64,000 nucleotides of DNA from Galeruca laticollis. Its lineage: Eukaryota > Arthropoda > Insecta > Coleoptera > Chrysomelidae. The DNA lies in contig OY998180.1 in the NCBI GenBank assembly GCA_963921935.1, positions 64,992,551 to 65,056,550 of the forward strand, read 5' to 3'. The notes under the pieces are model-generated. The model was given only the letters and a program-made list of their open reading frames with translations. It was not told the origin of the DNA and ran no database searches. The translations under genes were made by a program, and so were the position numbers. Shown here one piece after another: positions 1 to 10,006 of this stretch; position 1 is the stretch's first letter, and every line of letters starts with the position of its first letter.

Positions 1-930
1 AAAATTAGTATTTGAGTAATAAACGTGTTTAAATGTTGTTTACTTAAACATTAAAAGTAATATTTTGTTGCTGCCATTAGCTTGAAAACAAGTGTTTTGC
101 TTACTCAGTAGTCTCTAGCTTCGTGTTACTCCATTAGTTTCATTTCTGTTTACTGAATAGTCTTATTATTACCTGTTTTCGGAAATTCATTAGTGGTTTA
201 GATTCATTCTAATGATATTTTTATGGAATAAAACCACTATATTTGAGAAAAGATTTAATAAAAACTGACGTTATTATTATTATCCAACTTATTGTTACAT
301 TAAATAAAACACATCCATACCATAAAAATAATTTATTTAAATGTTGCAAACAAAACAACTTAATAAAACCGAAACAATACTAACACCTACACAAAAATTT
401 ATTTTTTACTGCAACATAAAAAAAGCCATGACAATTGCTACCATAAAATAATACTAAGCAATACATTTGTACATCTGAATAAAACCGAACCCAATATATC
501 TATATATACAAATATTTATTTTTAAAATAAAATACATACATAAAAGCCATTAGCACTGCCACTAGACTAAAGATATCAAACAATACATATCTAATTAAAA
601 CCAAAACCAAAATATATAAATTTAAATTTATTTGATAATTATTTAGAAGCTCTGCCACCTTAAAAAATTATTTAATTAACCATATTACATATTTACAATG
701 AGTTGTAGGTATACATAGTACAAAAGTCCAGCCACCGATAAAATAGTATCACGTATTCCTTTTTTATTTATGGAAACAATTTTTGATTTTCCATCTTCCG
801 TTTACGTAATGTCGATCTATTTTCTTGTTCCATTACTAAGCTAATTTTACCTATATACCTTATAGAGATTTTGCATACTTTTAGCTACATACATAAATTA
901 GAATAATGGGTCCATTACCTATTATACTCC
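1..930. other. AT-rich intergenic stretch, nothing recognised
   Basis: No open frame of useful length, RNA gene or clear repeat pair is visible in this very AT-rich stretch. It lies downstream (3') of the minus-strand copper-transporter gene. Confidence 0.5.
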
Positions 931-933
931 TCA

Positions 934-1450
934 TCATTCAGGGACCATAGAAAATTTGATAATTTCCTCCTCCCTGTTTGCTTCTCCATTTATTTTAGTT
1001 AAACATGTATTTTCGGATATCGTCCCTTCAATGAAATTTTTGATTTCATCTTTATGTTCCATTTCAATTTCTGATCCCTCTTCCTCGGAAAGTAATTTGG
1101 CAACATTACCTAAAACAGATTCGCTTCCCTTCCTTTGCTCATAAGAGCATACTAAATGAATGTGTTTACACATAGTAGTTTTCATGGCATACTCAATACA
1201 GGTATACTTATACCGATGGATACATACCTTATATATTCCAAAATAAGAAGTTCTGCATTATGTCTCACATAATCCATTATAAGATATATCATACAACGTA
1301 TCACTTGTAGAAGACTTAACCTGAAATTCACCAAACGCTACCTCTCTTACTTCAAGTTTGTTTGACTTCATTGTTTCTGCAAGTTTATGTGCTTTTACAA
1401 GTCTCTCCTGGTAAACATTTGGATGTGGTCATTCGATCTTGAAAAAAACA
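934..1450 (-). pseudogene. SWIM-type zinc-finger protein fragment (transposase-derived)
   Basis: Read on the minus strand, the stretch passes through a SWIM-like zinc-finger pattern (YTCIEYAMKTTMCKHIHLV, near 1150-1205) and ends with an acidic 83-codon open tail that stops at 934. The canonical SWIM signature is CxC...CxH. Here the first cysteine is replaced by tyrosine and an in-frame TAA lies about 20 codons upstream, so the copy is broken. SWIM domains of this layout occur in many TE-like insect proteins related to MULE transposases. The assignment rests on this motif alone. The acidic tail could instead belong to an unrelated exon. Confidence 0.4.
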
Positions 1451-1499
1451 AATATTAGTTACAAAAAAGTGGAAATGTTTGTCAAAACGAGCAAACCTT

Positions 1500-1854
1500 C
1501 AAAATTCATTGCCACATTCTTCCATCTACCAAATTTTCTAATTCTTCGAAGAGTCTGCCAATAGTTATATTCAATTTACTCTTCAGCTGATTGATTTTTA
1601 GTAGATTATTTAAAGTTTCTAGTGCCATATTCGTATTTATACCTGCATTTATTCTGTAACAATGTGCCCACATAGCCTTGAAGTTTGGTAAGAATATCTA
1701 AAACAATTTCAAGTCGTGATTTTAGAAATTCATATTTAATCTTAGGTAGGTATATGTCTATCGTAAAGAGCAAACTAATTAAATGCTGTCCTTGAAACAC
1801 TATTAACATAATAACATTAACTGTGTCGACCCTTGGTTCGTGGAATCTACTCAT
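1500..1854 (-). pseudogene. Start of a Penelope-like ORF downstream of a pLTR copy
   Basis: An ATG at 1854 opens an 82-codon minus-strand frame starting MSRFHEPRVDTVN. A closely related start (MSRFNEVGVETVN) follows the inverted copy of the same non-coding segment at 28971 on the plus strand. The start is therefore a repeated part of the element, not a chance ORF. It sits directly after the PLE non-coding segment (1860-2220), which fits a head-to-tail PLE array in which one unit's 3' region abuts the next unit's ORF start. The frame breaks at 1606. Function of this N-terminal part is not recognised. Confidence 0.45.
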
Positions 1855-1859
1855 ATTAG

Positions 1860-2220
1860 TGTTTTAAATGAAACTCACTGTTTCTAGCTAATTCCACAAT
1901 ATAATGAAAATTGTTGAAAATTCTAAAAAATTGACAATTATTTCGATAAATCAATATCATAGTCAGAATGACAGAAGTTTCATTTGATGCCTACCTGATG
2001 TTTAGTAGTTATTTTTGGCTAGACCAAGAAGTGACCTAACTTGTGATTGACTAAATATATGTTAATAGAAAAAAGAAGAAGATGTGATATTACAAATATT
2101 GAAGCTTATACATTATTAGCCCTATAGTGATATCCTGGATATCATTTTTACAATTAGGATCAGTATAATTGTGCAATGATATAGAAAACCAGGAAAACTA
2201 TATCTGCTGATCTTTAAAAT
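1860..2220 (-). repeat. PLE non-coding terminal segment (pLTR-like), copy 1
   Basis: This stretch aligns over its whole length with 28021-28380 in the same orientation and with 28680-29010 in inverted orientation. It lies between the end of a PLE GIY-YIG frame and the start of the next PLE ORF, the position expected of the pseudo-LTR of Penelope-like elements. Confidence 0.6.
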
Positions 2221-2222
2221 TA

Positions 2223-3172
2223 TCACTTAAGAAGACAGTTTATTAGTGGAGAACTCCCTAAATTCATCTGTTCATTGACAACTTCATATTGTGGGTTTCT
2301 TAAATGTCTTCTAATTTCCAATTCTTCAAGGAAATCCAGTTCTTGTTTCTTTTCACAAATATGCAGCATTTCTGGTTCTGTGTTAGGTGTCAATGAGTGA
2401 TTGGTGTCAAATAGATGTTTTGCGTAGTGTGATTTATCTGGTTGTTTTAATCTGTATGCTCGTAAGTGTCCACTGTATCGGATTTCAAAATTTCTAATGG
2501 TCTGACCCAAATAGACAGCATTACATTGTGGACATTTAGTTTATATATACCTGATTTCTTTAATGGGGGTATTTTTGTTTTTACATTTAACAATTTTGTA
2601 CTAACGTTACTTTCTGTTTTAAAAGAAATTGTTATATTCGTTGCTAAAGATATTATCTTTAAAATATTATTAGAAATATTTCCTGCATATGTGATAGTTT
2701 TATAAGTTTTTATCTCATCAGTTTGTTTAGGAAATATTAGTTGCAATGTCACTTCTCCTCTTTTTTATTAATTAGCTTATTTATCATATGTAGTGTATAA
2801 CCGTTGGATGCTGCTATTTGTCTAATTGTATTAATCTCTCTATCAAACTTACATTTGTTCATAGCAACTGAAAAAGCTCTATGCATCATTGAATCATATG
2901 CCGCTAGTTTATGTGGCATGGGATGATTGGAACTATATGGAATTGTCACATCAGTGTGTGTTGGTTTTCGGTAAATTGAAAAATCAAGTAGATTATAACT
3001 CTTTGAATTTTCAAATCAAGAAAATTGATTGAGCTATTTTCTTCAATTTCTAATATACATTTAATTTTTGGGTGTAAATTATTAATGTGGTTGAAAAATA
3101 CATCTAATTGTCGTTCACTACCCATAAAACAAGCTAATATGTCATCTACATATCTATATCAAAATTCGTAGA
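2223..3172 (-). pseudogene. Penelope-like element: reverse transcriptase end plus GIY-YIG endonuclease
   Basis: Minus-strand translation, in several frames, gives in order: the RT catalytic motif RYVDDIL near 3140-3160; the RT thumb region (2749-2949, including IPYSSNHPMPHKLAAYDSMM); a lysine-rich linker ending SGIYKLN (near 2540); and a GIY-YIG nuclease with VYLGQT followed by RNFEIRYSGHLRAYRL (2223-2520). That order is diagnostic of Penelope-like retroelements. At least two frameshifts break it, so it is inactive. The N-terminal RT half is missing because the R1-type LINE abuts it near 3175. A second copy of the nuclease region is at 28390-28680. Confidence 0.85.
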
Positions 3173-4007
3173 TTTCCTAGCAGCCTTTCTATGGAATTCA
3201 AACATTGAATACAGGCGGGGAAAATTTTTATCGGAATGGTTAGCAGAAGAGGATCTCGGTATACATAATCATGGAAATGTACCTACATTTAGAAGAGGAC
3301 AGCTGAAGAACTGACAAAGGCTATAAGAACCGCTTGCGATAAGACCTTCCACAAGAAACAGGGAAATCCAAGAAGAAGACTAGTATACTGGTGGTCCGAA
3401 GAGGTAAACGACAAACGGAAGATATTCTTGCAAAAAAGAAGGACGATGCTAAGGGCTAATAAAATTACAGATAAAGACCACAAAACTGCATGCCAAGATC
3501 AGTACAGGCTAAGTAGATCCGAACTTAAAAAAGCCATAATACTCGCAAAAAAGCCAGCTGGAGAAAGGTTATTGATGAAGTCAACGCAGATATTTGGGGC
3601 AAAGGATGTCAAATCGTTACAAATAAGCTTAAGAAAAATCGCCCTCTGATCATGACCGACGAGGAACAAATCAAGATAGCGAAAACTCTTTTTCCGGAGC
3701 AGCAAACGAGAGTATGCAATAAAATGCCAGTAAATATAACGGAAATACCAAAAGACACAGTAGAGGAGCTACTACAAGCAAACGAACGGATAAAAGAGAA
3801 GAAAGCACCGGGTCCGAACAACATCCCTGCCGAAGTTATAAAGGCCATAGTAAGGAGCTACCTAGAAAAGTTCTTGCTCGTATCAAACGAGGCACTATCT
3901 AATGGCGAGTTCCCCTAAGAACTGCAGTTAGCAAGATTGGTGCCAATTGAAAAAGCTAAGACAGGCCAAAATAATATACATACAATAGTTACAGACCTAT
4001 CTGTCTA

Positions 4008-4943
4008 ATGAACGCCCTGGCTAAGCTAATGGAACATCTGATGCTCATAAGGCTCAAATCCGAAATAGAGAGATGGGGAGTTCTGGATACCGAGCAATAT
4101 GGATTTAGATACCAAAGATCAACAATCGATGCACTAAAAAGGGTACAGAACATTGCAGATGAAGCATGCCAAAGACATCGTAGAAGGAATTGTGTACTCA
4201 TAACGATCGACGTTCAAAACGCCTTTAATTCGGCACCGTGGCAAGGAATTCTCGATGAACTGACCACCAAAGAGATAAAACCAAACATCTATAATATGAT
4301 AGCTAGCTATCTACACGAAAGGTCATTATTCGTAGGAACAAACGGCAAGATAAATGTCACATGCGGAGTACCACAAGGCTCAGTAATAGGTCCTACGCTG
4401 TGGAATGTCTACTATGACGGAGTACTGAAAATACCCGTTTCTTGTGGTGTACAGCTTATAGGATATGCAGATGACATTGGAATAGTCGTAACGGCACCAA
4501 ATTCTGAATATTTGATGGTAACAGCCAATCGGACTCTAAGACAGATAAATGAATGGATGTGCGAGAAAAAACTGGAGCTGGCACTACACAAAACCGAAGC
4601 GGTACTTCTGGTAGCGGGCAGAAAAGTAAAAAGTATTAGAATCGAATTGCATGAAACAATGATTGATAGCCAGGAAAGTCTGAAATACTTAGGTGTTCAT
4701 CTAGATAGAGACATGAGGATGGCGAAACATATACACGAAGTGGCAAAGAAAGCAGAAAAGGCCTTGGGAAATATCAGCAGGCTTGTGCCAGATATAGGAG
4801 GACCCAGAGAGGAGAACAGACGTATTCCATGCTCGGTGCTGCATCAGAATAATTGGAGCGTACAGAACTGCTTCCACAAGATTAGTTCTAACTCTTGCAC
4901 AAATACCATCAATCAACATCCTAGTGATGAAATTGGAAGATGA
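4008..4943 (+). CDS. LINE reverse transcriptase (R1 clade), longest open segment
   Basis: A 311-codon open segment carries RT landmarks in order: QYGFRYQRSTIDAL, FNSAPW, VPQGSVIGPTLWN, and the catalytic YADD in GYADDIG. It copies the element's RNA into DNA at a nicked target site. The last ~40 codons depart from the family pattern, so a frameshift near 4810 probably removes the true thumb, and the frame resumes in the next open segment (4924-5232). The start codon is only the first ATG in the frame: coding sequence clearly continues upstream from about 3200. Confidence 0.8.
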   Translation: MNALAKLMEHLMLIRLKSEIERWGVLDTEQYGFRYQRSTIDALKRVQNIADEACQRHRRRNCVLITIDVQNAFNSAPWQGILDELTTKEIKPNIYNMIASYLHERSLFVGTNGKINVTCGVPQGSVIGPTLWNVYYDGVLKIPVSCGVQLIGYADDIGIVVTAPNSEYLMVTANRTLRQINEWMCEKKLELALHKTEAVLLVAGRKVKSIRIELHETMIDSQESLKYLGVHLDRDMRMAKHIHEVAKKAEKALGNISRLVPDIGGPREENRRIPCSVLHQNNWSVQNCFHKISSNSCTNTINQHPSDEIGR

Positions 4944-5232
4944 GCAGGCTTTAGATAAGCCAAGAGCAGAATCCCTACTGCTGCAAAGATGGCAAGAATG
5001 GTGGCAGGAAGATGCTAACACAGGGACCTGGACAAAGAAACTTATACCGAATGTACAAGTTTGGGTTAAGAGGAAAGACGGAGAACTCAGTTACTACCTG
5101 ACAGAAATGCTGACCGGTCCTGGATGTTTCCAAGCATATGGAAAGCGATTCCACCATACCGAACTATCAACGTGCATATACTGTGGGGAAGAAAAAGATA
5201 CTGCAGAACACACTATAGTTATCTGTAGTTGA
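4924..5232 (+). pseudogene. LINE ORF2 C-terminus with CCHC finger
   Basis: This open segment continues the R1-type ORF2 after the frameshift. Near its end it has a C-X2-C-X8-H-X4-C finger (CIYCGEEKDTAEHTIVIC), typical of the C-terminus of R1-clade ORF2 proteins. It ends in a TGA at 5230-5232, soon after the finger. Confidence 0.7.
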
Positions 5233-5784
5233 TGGCAGATCGAAAGACTATACATGGAAAACAAAGCAGGAAATATAACGCCAGAGAATGTCATAAGCAA
5301 AATGCTGGGAAGCAGTACAAACATTTACAACTACCATACTAAAACGGAAAGAAAACGACATAAGACAAAGAGAAGGTAGAATGTAATAATTCAAAATGTA
5401 TAGATGCAACAACAGCATGACAGTCAATAGCAAAAATCATAGCCGTCGGACTTGAAGTAATGCTAAACGGCGGTTCCGAGTCCGACTTACACTGGCTACC
5501 GAGGTGTGGTTTGGTGGTGTAGGCAGGAACTTGCACTACTTAGAACCCTGAGTCCCATACTTCCTGTTGCATAAGAACTATAGCGCAGGAGTTGAACATG
5601 AGTTTCCACACCCGTCAAAAAAAAACCAGCGATATACAATGTCGCGCAAAAGGCAGTATCGGCAATCATAGGCAATAATGAAAAAAAAGTTAAGGTGATA
5701 CAAAATAAATTATTTGTACATTCGTAACCCCATGTCGTAATGCTACCATAGTAAATCAATTAATGGCAAAAACTCAACAAACTC

Positions 5785-5905
5785 TATCAAGCAATTACTG
5801 TATCCTTTAGATATAGCTCCAACCGACTTTTTTCCCTTTCTCAAACCCATATTACTACGTCAATGCTTAGATTTGAAAGAGGACATTAAATCAAATTTGT
5901 GAAGA
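5785..5905 (+). pseudogene. Mariner transposase C-terminal scrap
   Basis: One frame reads YPLDIAPTDFFPFLKP, then further mariner-like residues up to a TGA near 5902. It matches the mariner block YSPDxAPxDFFLFPKLK around the third catalytic aspartate. Nothing upstream or downstream in the window completes it. It lies just beyond the 3' UTR of the copper-transporter gene. Confidence 0.5.
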
Positions 5906-5940
5906 GGGATGGTACTAAAAAAACAATATTGATGTATGTA

Positions 5941-5946
5941 TTTATT
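5941..5946 (-). promoter_or_regulatory. Candidate poly(A) signal of the Ctr1 gene
   Basis: TTTATT on the plus strand is AATAAA on the minus strand, about 165 nt beyond the Ctr1 stop codon. It is the nearest canonical signal I see and would give a short 3' UTR of roughly 190 nt. Confidence 0.4.
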
Positions 5947-6109
5947 CAAAGTATTTTACAACTGACAATAATTATAATTTGTTTCAAAAATCAATTATTA
6001 CATAATCCACCCAAAGTTGACGACATTTACTTGCCGAATTCCTTATATCTACTACCTATATAATAAGATTTATAATATTACTACCAATATACATAATATG
6101 TATACTCTT

Positions 6110-6311
6110 CTACTGACAATGCTCAGTAACATTAACGGCAGGTGACTTCTTCCAACCAAATAGAAGATATCCTATTCCAGCACCGAAAATAATAGCTATG
6201 CACAACCAAGCATTGTAGGTCATAAAAATCAACATCAAGAAGTAGGACAGAACCACTTGAACCATGTGTAAAAATGTTTGGAGAAAATGAATTGCGCTGA
6301 GCATTGTGAGT
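6110..6311 (-). CDS. Ctr1: High-affinity copper transporter Ctr1, terminal coding exon
   Basis: This exon encodes the last 66 residues of a Ctr1/SLC31 trimeric copper(I) importer of the plasma or endosomal membrane. After a TTTTAG acceptor at 6312 it reads LTMLSAIHFLQTFLHMVQ and then helix 2 with YFLMLIFMTYN, whose Met-X3-Met pair is the Ctr1 selectivity filter. Helix 3 follows with GAGIGYLLFGWKK, which has the conserved G-X3-G. It ends VNVTEHCQ. The usual terminal His-Cys-His is therefore His-Cys-Gln here. The first base completes a codon begun in the preceding exon (phase 2), and the micro-exon at 6833 joins it in frame as ...RQEP-LTMLS. The N-terminal Met-rich part and helix 1 were not found in the window. 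Confidence 0.95.
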
Positions 6312-6374
6312 CTAAAATAAAACATATTTAATTTAAATATACTCTCAAATTTAACAAATATATTCATCAATATT

Positions 6375-6540
6375 CGATAAAAAATATAATACAGTATTAC
6401 GCATGCAATGAGCATACTCCAAATCTGACAAAAAATATAATACAGTATCACGCATGCAATCAGCATACTCCAAATCTGTAAAAAAATATAATACAGTATC
6501 AAGCATGCAATGAGCATACTCCAAATCTGACAAAAATATT
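6375..6540 (-). repeat. Three-copy 51-bp tandem repeat in last Ctr1 intron
   Basis: The word ATAATACAGTAT recurs about every 51 bp (near 6388, 6439 and 6490) with matching flanks. Because 51 is a multiple of three, the minus strand stays open through it as repeated hydrophobic 17-residue units (QIWSMLIACVILYYIFC type). It continues in frame into the Ctr1 terminal exon as one 155-codon ORF (6577-6110). Confidence 0.8.
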
Positions 6541-6832
6541 TTTTGTGTTGCATTTTGCTTATCACAAATATATTCAATGTGGGTCAAAATGGAATATTTT
6601 GTAAAGTTCCTTCAAAACTAGAATAGATTTTGAGACTAAATTGAAATTGTTTTAGATTGTTGTTATATTTCCAAAATTAGGAATATTCTCAAACATAATG
6701 GGTAATTAATCAGGAAGCTATCTAGGAGGGGTAGAAAGGAATACGACAAACTAGAAATTGACTTAGGAACTGTTCTAACGAAATATTATGTGGAAATTGA
6801 AGTTTATGAATTGTAAAATAAAAAACACTTAC

Positions 6833-6862
6833 GGTTCTTGGCGTACAATTCTTCCAACCTTT
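6833..6862 (-). CDS. Ctr1: Ctr1 30-nt micro-exon, copy nearest the terminal exon
   Basis: On the minus strand a TTTTTTACAG acceptor precedes 30 nt and a GTAAGTGTT donor follows. In phase 2 the exon encodes KVGRIVRQEP. Its last two bases plus the first base of the terminal exon make the final proline codon, giving QEP-LTMLS, as expected for the cytosolic loop that leads into Ctr1 helix 2. The other frames do not stay open across all copies. Copies 2 to 7 lie upstream at increasing distance. It is 521 nt from the terminal exon. Confidence 0.85.
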
Positions 6863-6934
6863 CTGTAAAAAATACAAAAATTATAATAATTTGAATATTA
6901 GAGATTTTCTATCTACAGTACTCTACACCTATAC

Positions 6935-9278
6935 TAGGGTTGAGCGAAAATTACCATTTTTTTTTTCATTTTTAGATTAGGCGACGCCTATATACGTAAA
7001 AGTTGCCTTTTCAAACTCTTAATTTCCTCACAAAATTTCTATTTGATGCAACTTTATCTTTTGCTGCCCAATGGGCTATGAATATCTAAAAAAAAATATG
7101 TAAATTTTGGCCAAATTGTATGCAGCTCTTCGCTTTTTTTGTTTTAAAATGCTATTGAATTTGTTTCTTAAAATAAAATAACACAGAACTCACTATATGG
7201 AGGTTGTTGCATATAGAGAACCACCCGCCGACCCTCCAACGTAATTTATTTATTTCTTTAAAACATTTAAATATTGATTTCTTGTATCAAATATTTGCTA
7301 TTAGGATCTAGAAGTCATTTTAGACCTTATACATCCGTCACGTGTATCAAAGCCACACACTGCAGTTGATGTTTCAGTCAACAGTTACCAATTTGACGCA
7401 GCGGACTACTGCTTGAGAATGGCATGGAAACTTACAAAAATTAATTTCACTGGGAACTTCTCATATAATTTCCTTTAGATCATTGTCGAAAACGGATACT
7501 GTAAGAGGAGGCTTAGTAACTGTAATTTAGGAGTCTTCTAAGATATAATTTTCACACGGGCTTTCGACTTACAGCTAGCATAGCCTGAAATATTTTCTCC
7601 GGGTGAGCAAAGTACCCGTTTGTTTGAATTATTGGATCAGTATTGTGTTTATTCCTTCCGGTGAGATAAAAATTTTCAAATTACCCTAAATAAATGCTTG
7701 ATGCCATGCCTTCAAGAAGGTTTAGTTTTAATTTCAAACCATGATACAACATAAACTTCTATAACATATTTCGTTTTAAAGTTTTAAGATTATGTGATGG
7801 CTATTCGGTGGCAATAATCTCAAAATCTGATTGGCTATGGTTAGCCACCTAGAATGACTTATTTTGCCTGATCCGTCCTGCGACGAAAGAAATATTTGCG
7901 GTATAAATTGCAGTACAGATTTCATACACGTATTGTAGATCCAGATTTTGCAAGAATAATTGCAGGCAAAGTGGTTTCGATTTTTCAAACTTCTTAACGG
8001 GCATTCAGTCACATTTTTCCAGTTGTTTCCCTATTTCACAGCAATATCCTTTGGGTCCAGTAGTTTTGCCGTCCAAATTTTGCACTAAATAACGCAACAG
8101 AAATTTGCATGCGAGTAACAAGCAAACGAACCATTATAAAGATCGCCCGAGAGAAACTTCAATTCCATTTTTGACTACCATACCATTACAGCTCTAAGAA
8201 TTCAAAAATTTTTTACCATATAGTGGTAATGATGCTTCCTCATATTTTATTTAAAGATCACCACGCGCCTTTATTCTCTCTCTCCTTATTTTGCTTTGGT
8301 AAATAAACTTGGAGGGGTGTACTTTGGTTCAAATTCCCATATGTTTTGAAGCAGCATTTACAAGAACTGCGACAGATATATCGGTGACGCCTGTTCTATC
8401 ACACGCTTGTGGTAAACTCGGAAGCTTCATTCTCATTTGAGTAGTTGAAATATGAAATTTTCATTATTTGCTTGGAAACAATATTTAGTGTGACATGCTT
8501 CACTGGAAGAAGAAGATAGTCTGTATAATTGGGTCTGCTTCTGTCTTTCGGGTTTTTGCGAGAGACCCTGTTTATTTTTTTCTATCTCCTGAGTTTTATG
8601 CTTCAACCTTGACATTTTTCGAGTCATTAGATTGCTAATCCAACAGTAATTTGCGCTCATCTAAAGACACTTTGATTTTGCAGATATACTATTTGAAGCA
8701 TTTACATTTACATAGGGAAATGTCAAAGAATTGTTTTTCCGCTATTTCTCCAAACAAAACAACTTTTGTTTTATACCTTAGTTCACCAACACTTTGAAGA
8801 GGCTTTTTAATATTGCGGTACTTGTTATAATCTTGTTTTATTTGTTGCAATAAATGTTGGCCTTATACTACAGAAATGGAACTTTTTCTCATAAAGATTT
8901 CTTTTATTAACGGCACACAAACAACTTTCAAACCAAGTTATTGTTTACTACTTTCTTATAGTTTTGTGAGTAACACATTGTCACTAACCGCATCTTACAT
9001 TATTGGAGGCTTGACCTGTCCTTTGTGGAATCGTCCAGAAAATTAATTGGATTTAACACGATCATTTTCGTCGAATAGTGTTTTGTATGATTACGTTTAC
9101 TGTACTTACAAGGCAAAATGGTAACGATTTCGCGTGTTAATTTTCAAGGTCATTTTGCTAACCAAAGGTGATGTCGCAAAAATCTGGAATTTTGTACAGT
9201 GACTTGTAATTAGTAAAAGGAACTTCTCCGTATATAGGTATTCTCAATTTAAAAAGATAAAAGTTTCGCTCCACCCTA
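6935..9278. mobile_element. hAT-like transposon relic with inverted ends, in a Ctr1 intron
   Basis: The left end TAGGGTTGAGCGAAAA and the inverted right end TAGGGTGGAGCGAAAC match, and both continue to a shared CCTATATACG about 55-60 bp in. The flanking octamers acctatac and ccctacac agree at 6 of 8 positions, consistent with an old 8-bp duplication as hAT elements make. The interior holds a minus-strand coding relic at 7776-8012. Superfamily is inferred from the end sequence and duplication length, not from an identified transposase core. Confidence 0.5.
7776..8012 (-). pseudogene. TE-type protein fragment inside the hAT-like element
   Basis: The frame contains GSGKISHSRWLTIANQILRL, which resembles a block (HSRWLTTANRILRLY) that I recall from many uncharacterised TE-type insect proteins. 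The rest is degenerate and the frame stops soon after. Another open stretch at 8433-8660 on the same strand, rich in K, Q and S, may belong to the same gene but is not recognised. Confidence 0.4.
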
Positions 9279-10000
9279 CCCTACACCCATATATACTAAT
9301 GGGAATTAATAATGTCGTCTTCTGTTGAGCTTTGATGCATCCATATTCTGTAGCGATATATTGTGATTCACAATTTCAAAACCTATATTAAAACTTGATA
9401 GCTGATTTTTTACCAAAATGCAACAGCTGTGATTTCAAGTATTCTCTATTAATTTTTGTGCTCTGTTTGGGGATTCACTTTGTCTCTGGAAATAATTATT
9501 TTTTGAAAATGAGAAAATGAAAAAACGGCTAATGAATTTTTTTGCAAATTCAGTGGATGATAAAAATTAATAATAAAAAAACAAAAATATGATATGATGT
9601 GTTGGTACATACACCACAAAATGAAATAAAAATTATAATAAATTGCACTCCAGTTACAGGCCTAGTAATTTCATTTCCAGCATAACAAAAATAAAAGATG
9701 CAACGTCAGCGTATACAATATGTCTGCATTATCTACAAAGCTATAATACCGTCAACAAATATCAAACTTTTTAGTCGTATACGAGGTTTGTCAAAAAATA
9801 TGTGTTTTACTCAAGAATAAAGTACCTTTAAATTTGATAATATCGAAAAATGTTACTGAAAAAAGTTGATCAGAATTAAAAATTACGTTTAAATACGTAA
9901 TTACTTTCATTTGCATTAATAAAATTATTTTTAAAACGTATGTCTACAATAATGCAAATTTAACTGTAGTTACTTGTAATCAATGATGCACTGACAAACA
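9279..10000. other. Ctr1 intron, nothing recognised
   Basis: AT-rich intronic sequence between the hAT-like element and the DD41D transposon. The stretch near 9782 could belong to the end of the following transposon, but I could not find a matching inverted partner. Confidence 0.4.
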
Positions 10001-10006
10001 AATAAT

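Larger units (their letters stand above)
3175..5630 (+). mobile_element. 5'-truncated R1-clade LINE
   Basis: The element begins inside the C-terminal part of an endonuclease domain (GKFLSEWLAEEDLGIHNHGN near 3220), runs through the linker and RT, and ends with a CCHC finger and a 3' untranslated region. The UTR finishes in a run of A at about 5621-5629. Its 3' end resembles R1/TRAS-type elements, but the clade call is from memory. It truncates the PLE copy to its left. Stops and frameshifts occur, for example after the 3320 region and at 5230. Confidence 0.8.

Noticed and set aside
1655..1668. CTGTAACAATG as a micro-exon acceptor
   Set aside because: Lies inside PLE ORF sequence beyond the Ctr1 stop codon. 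No donor or module.
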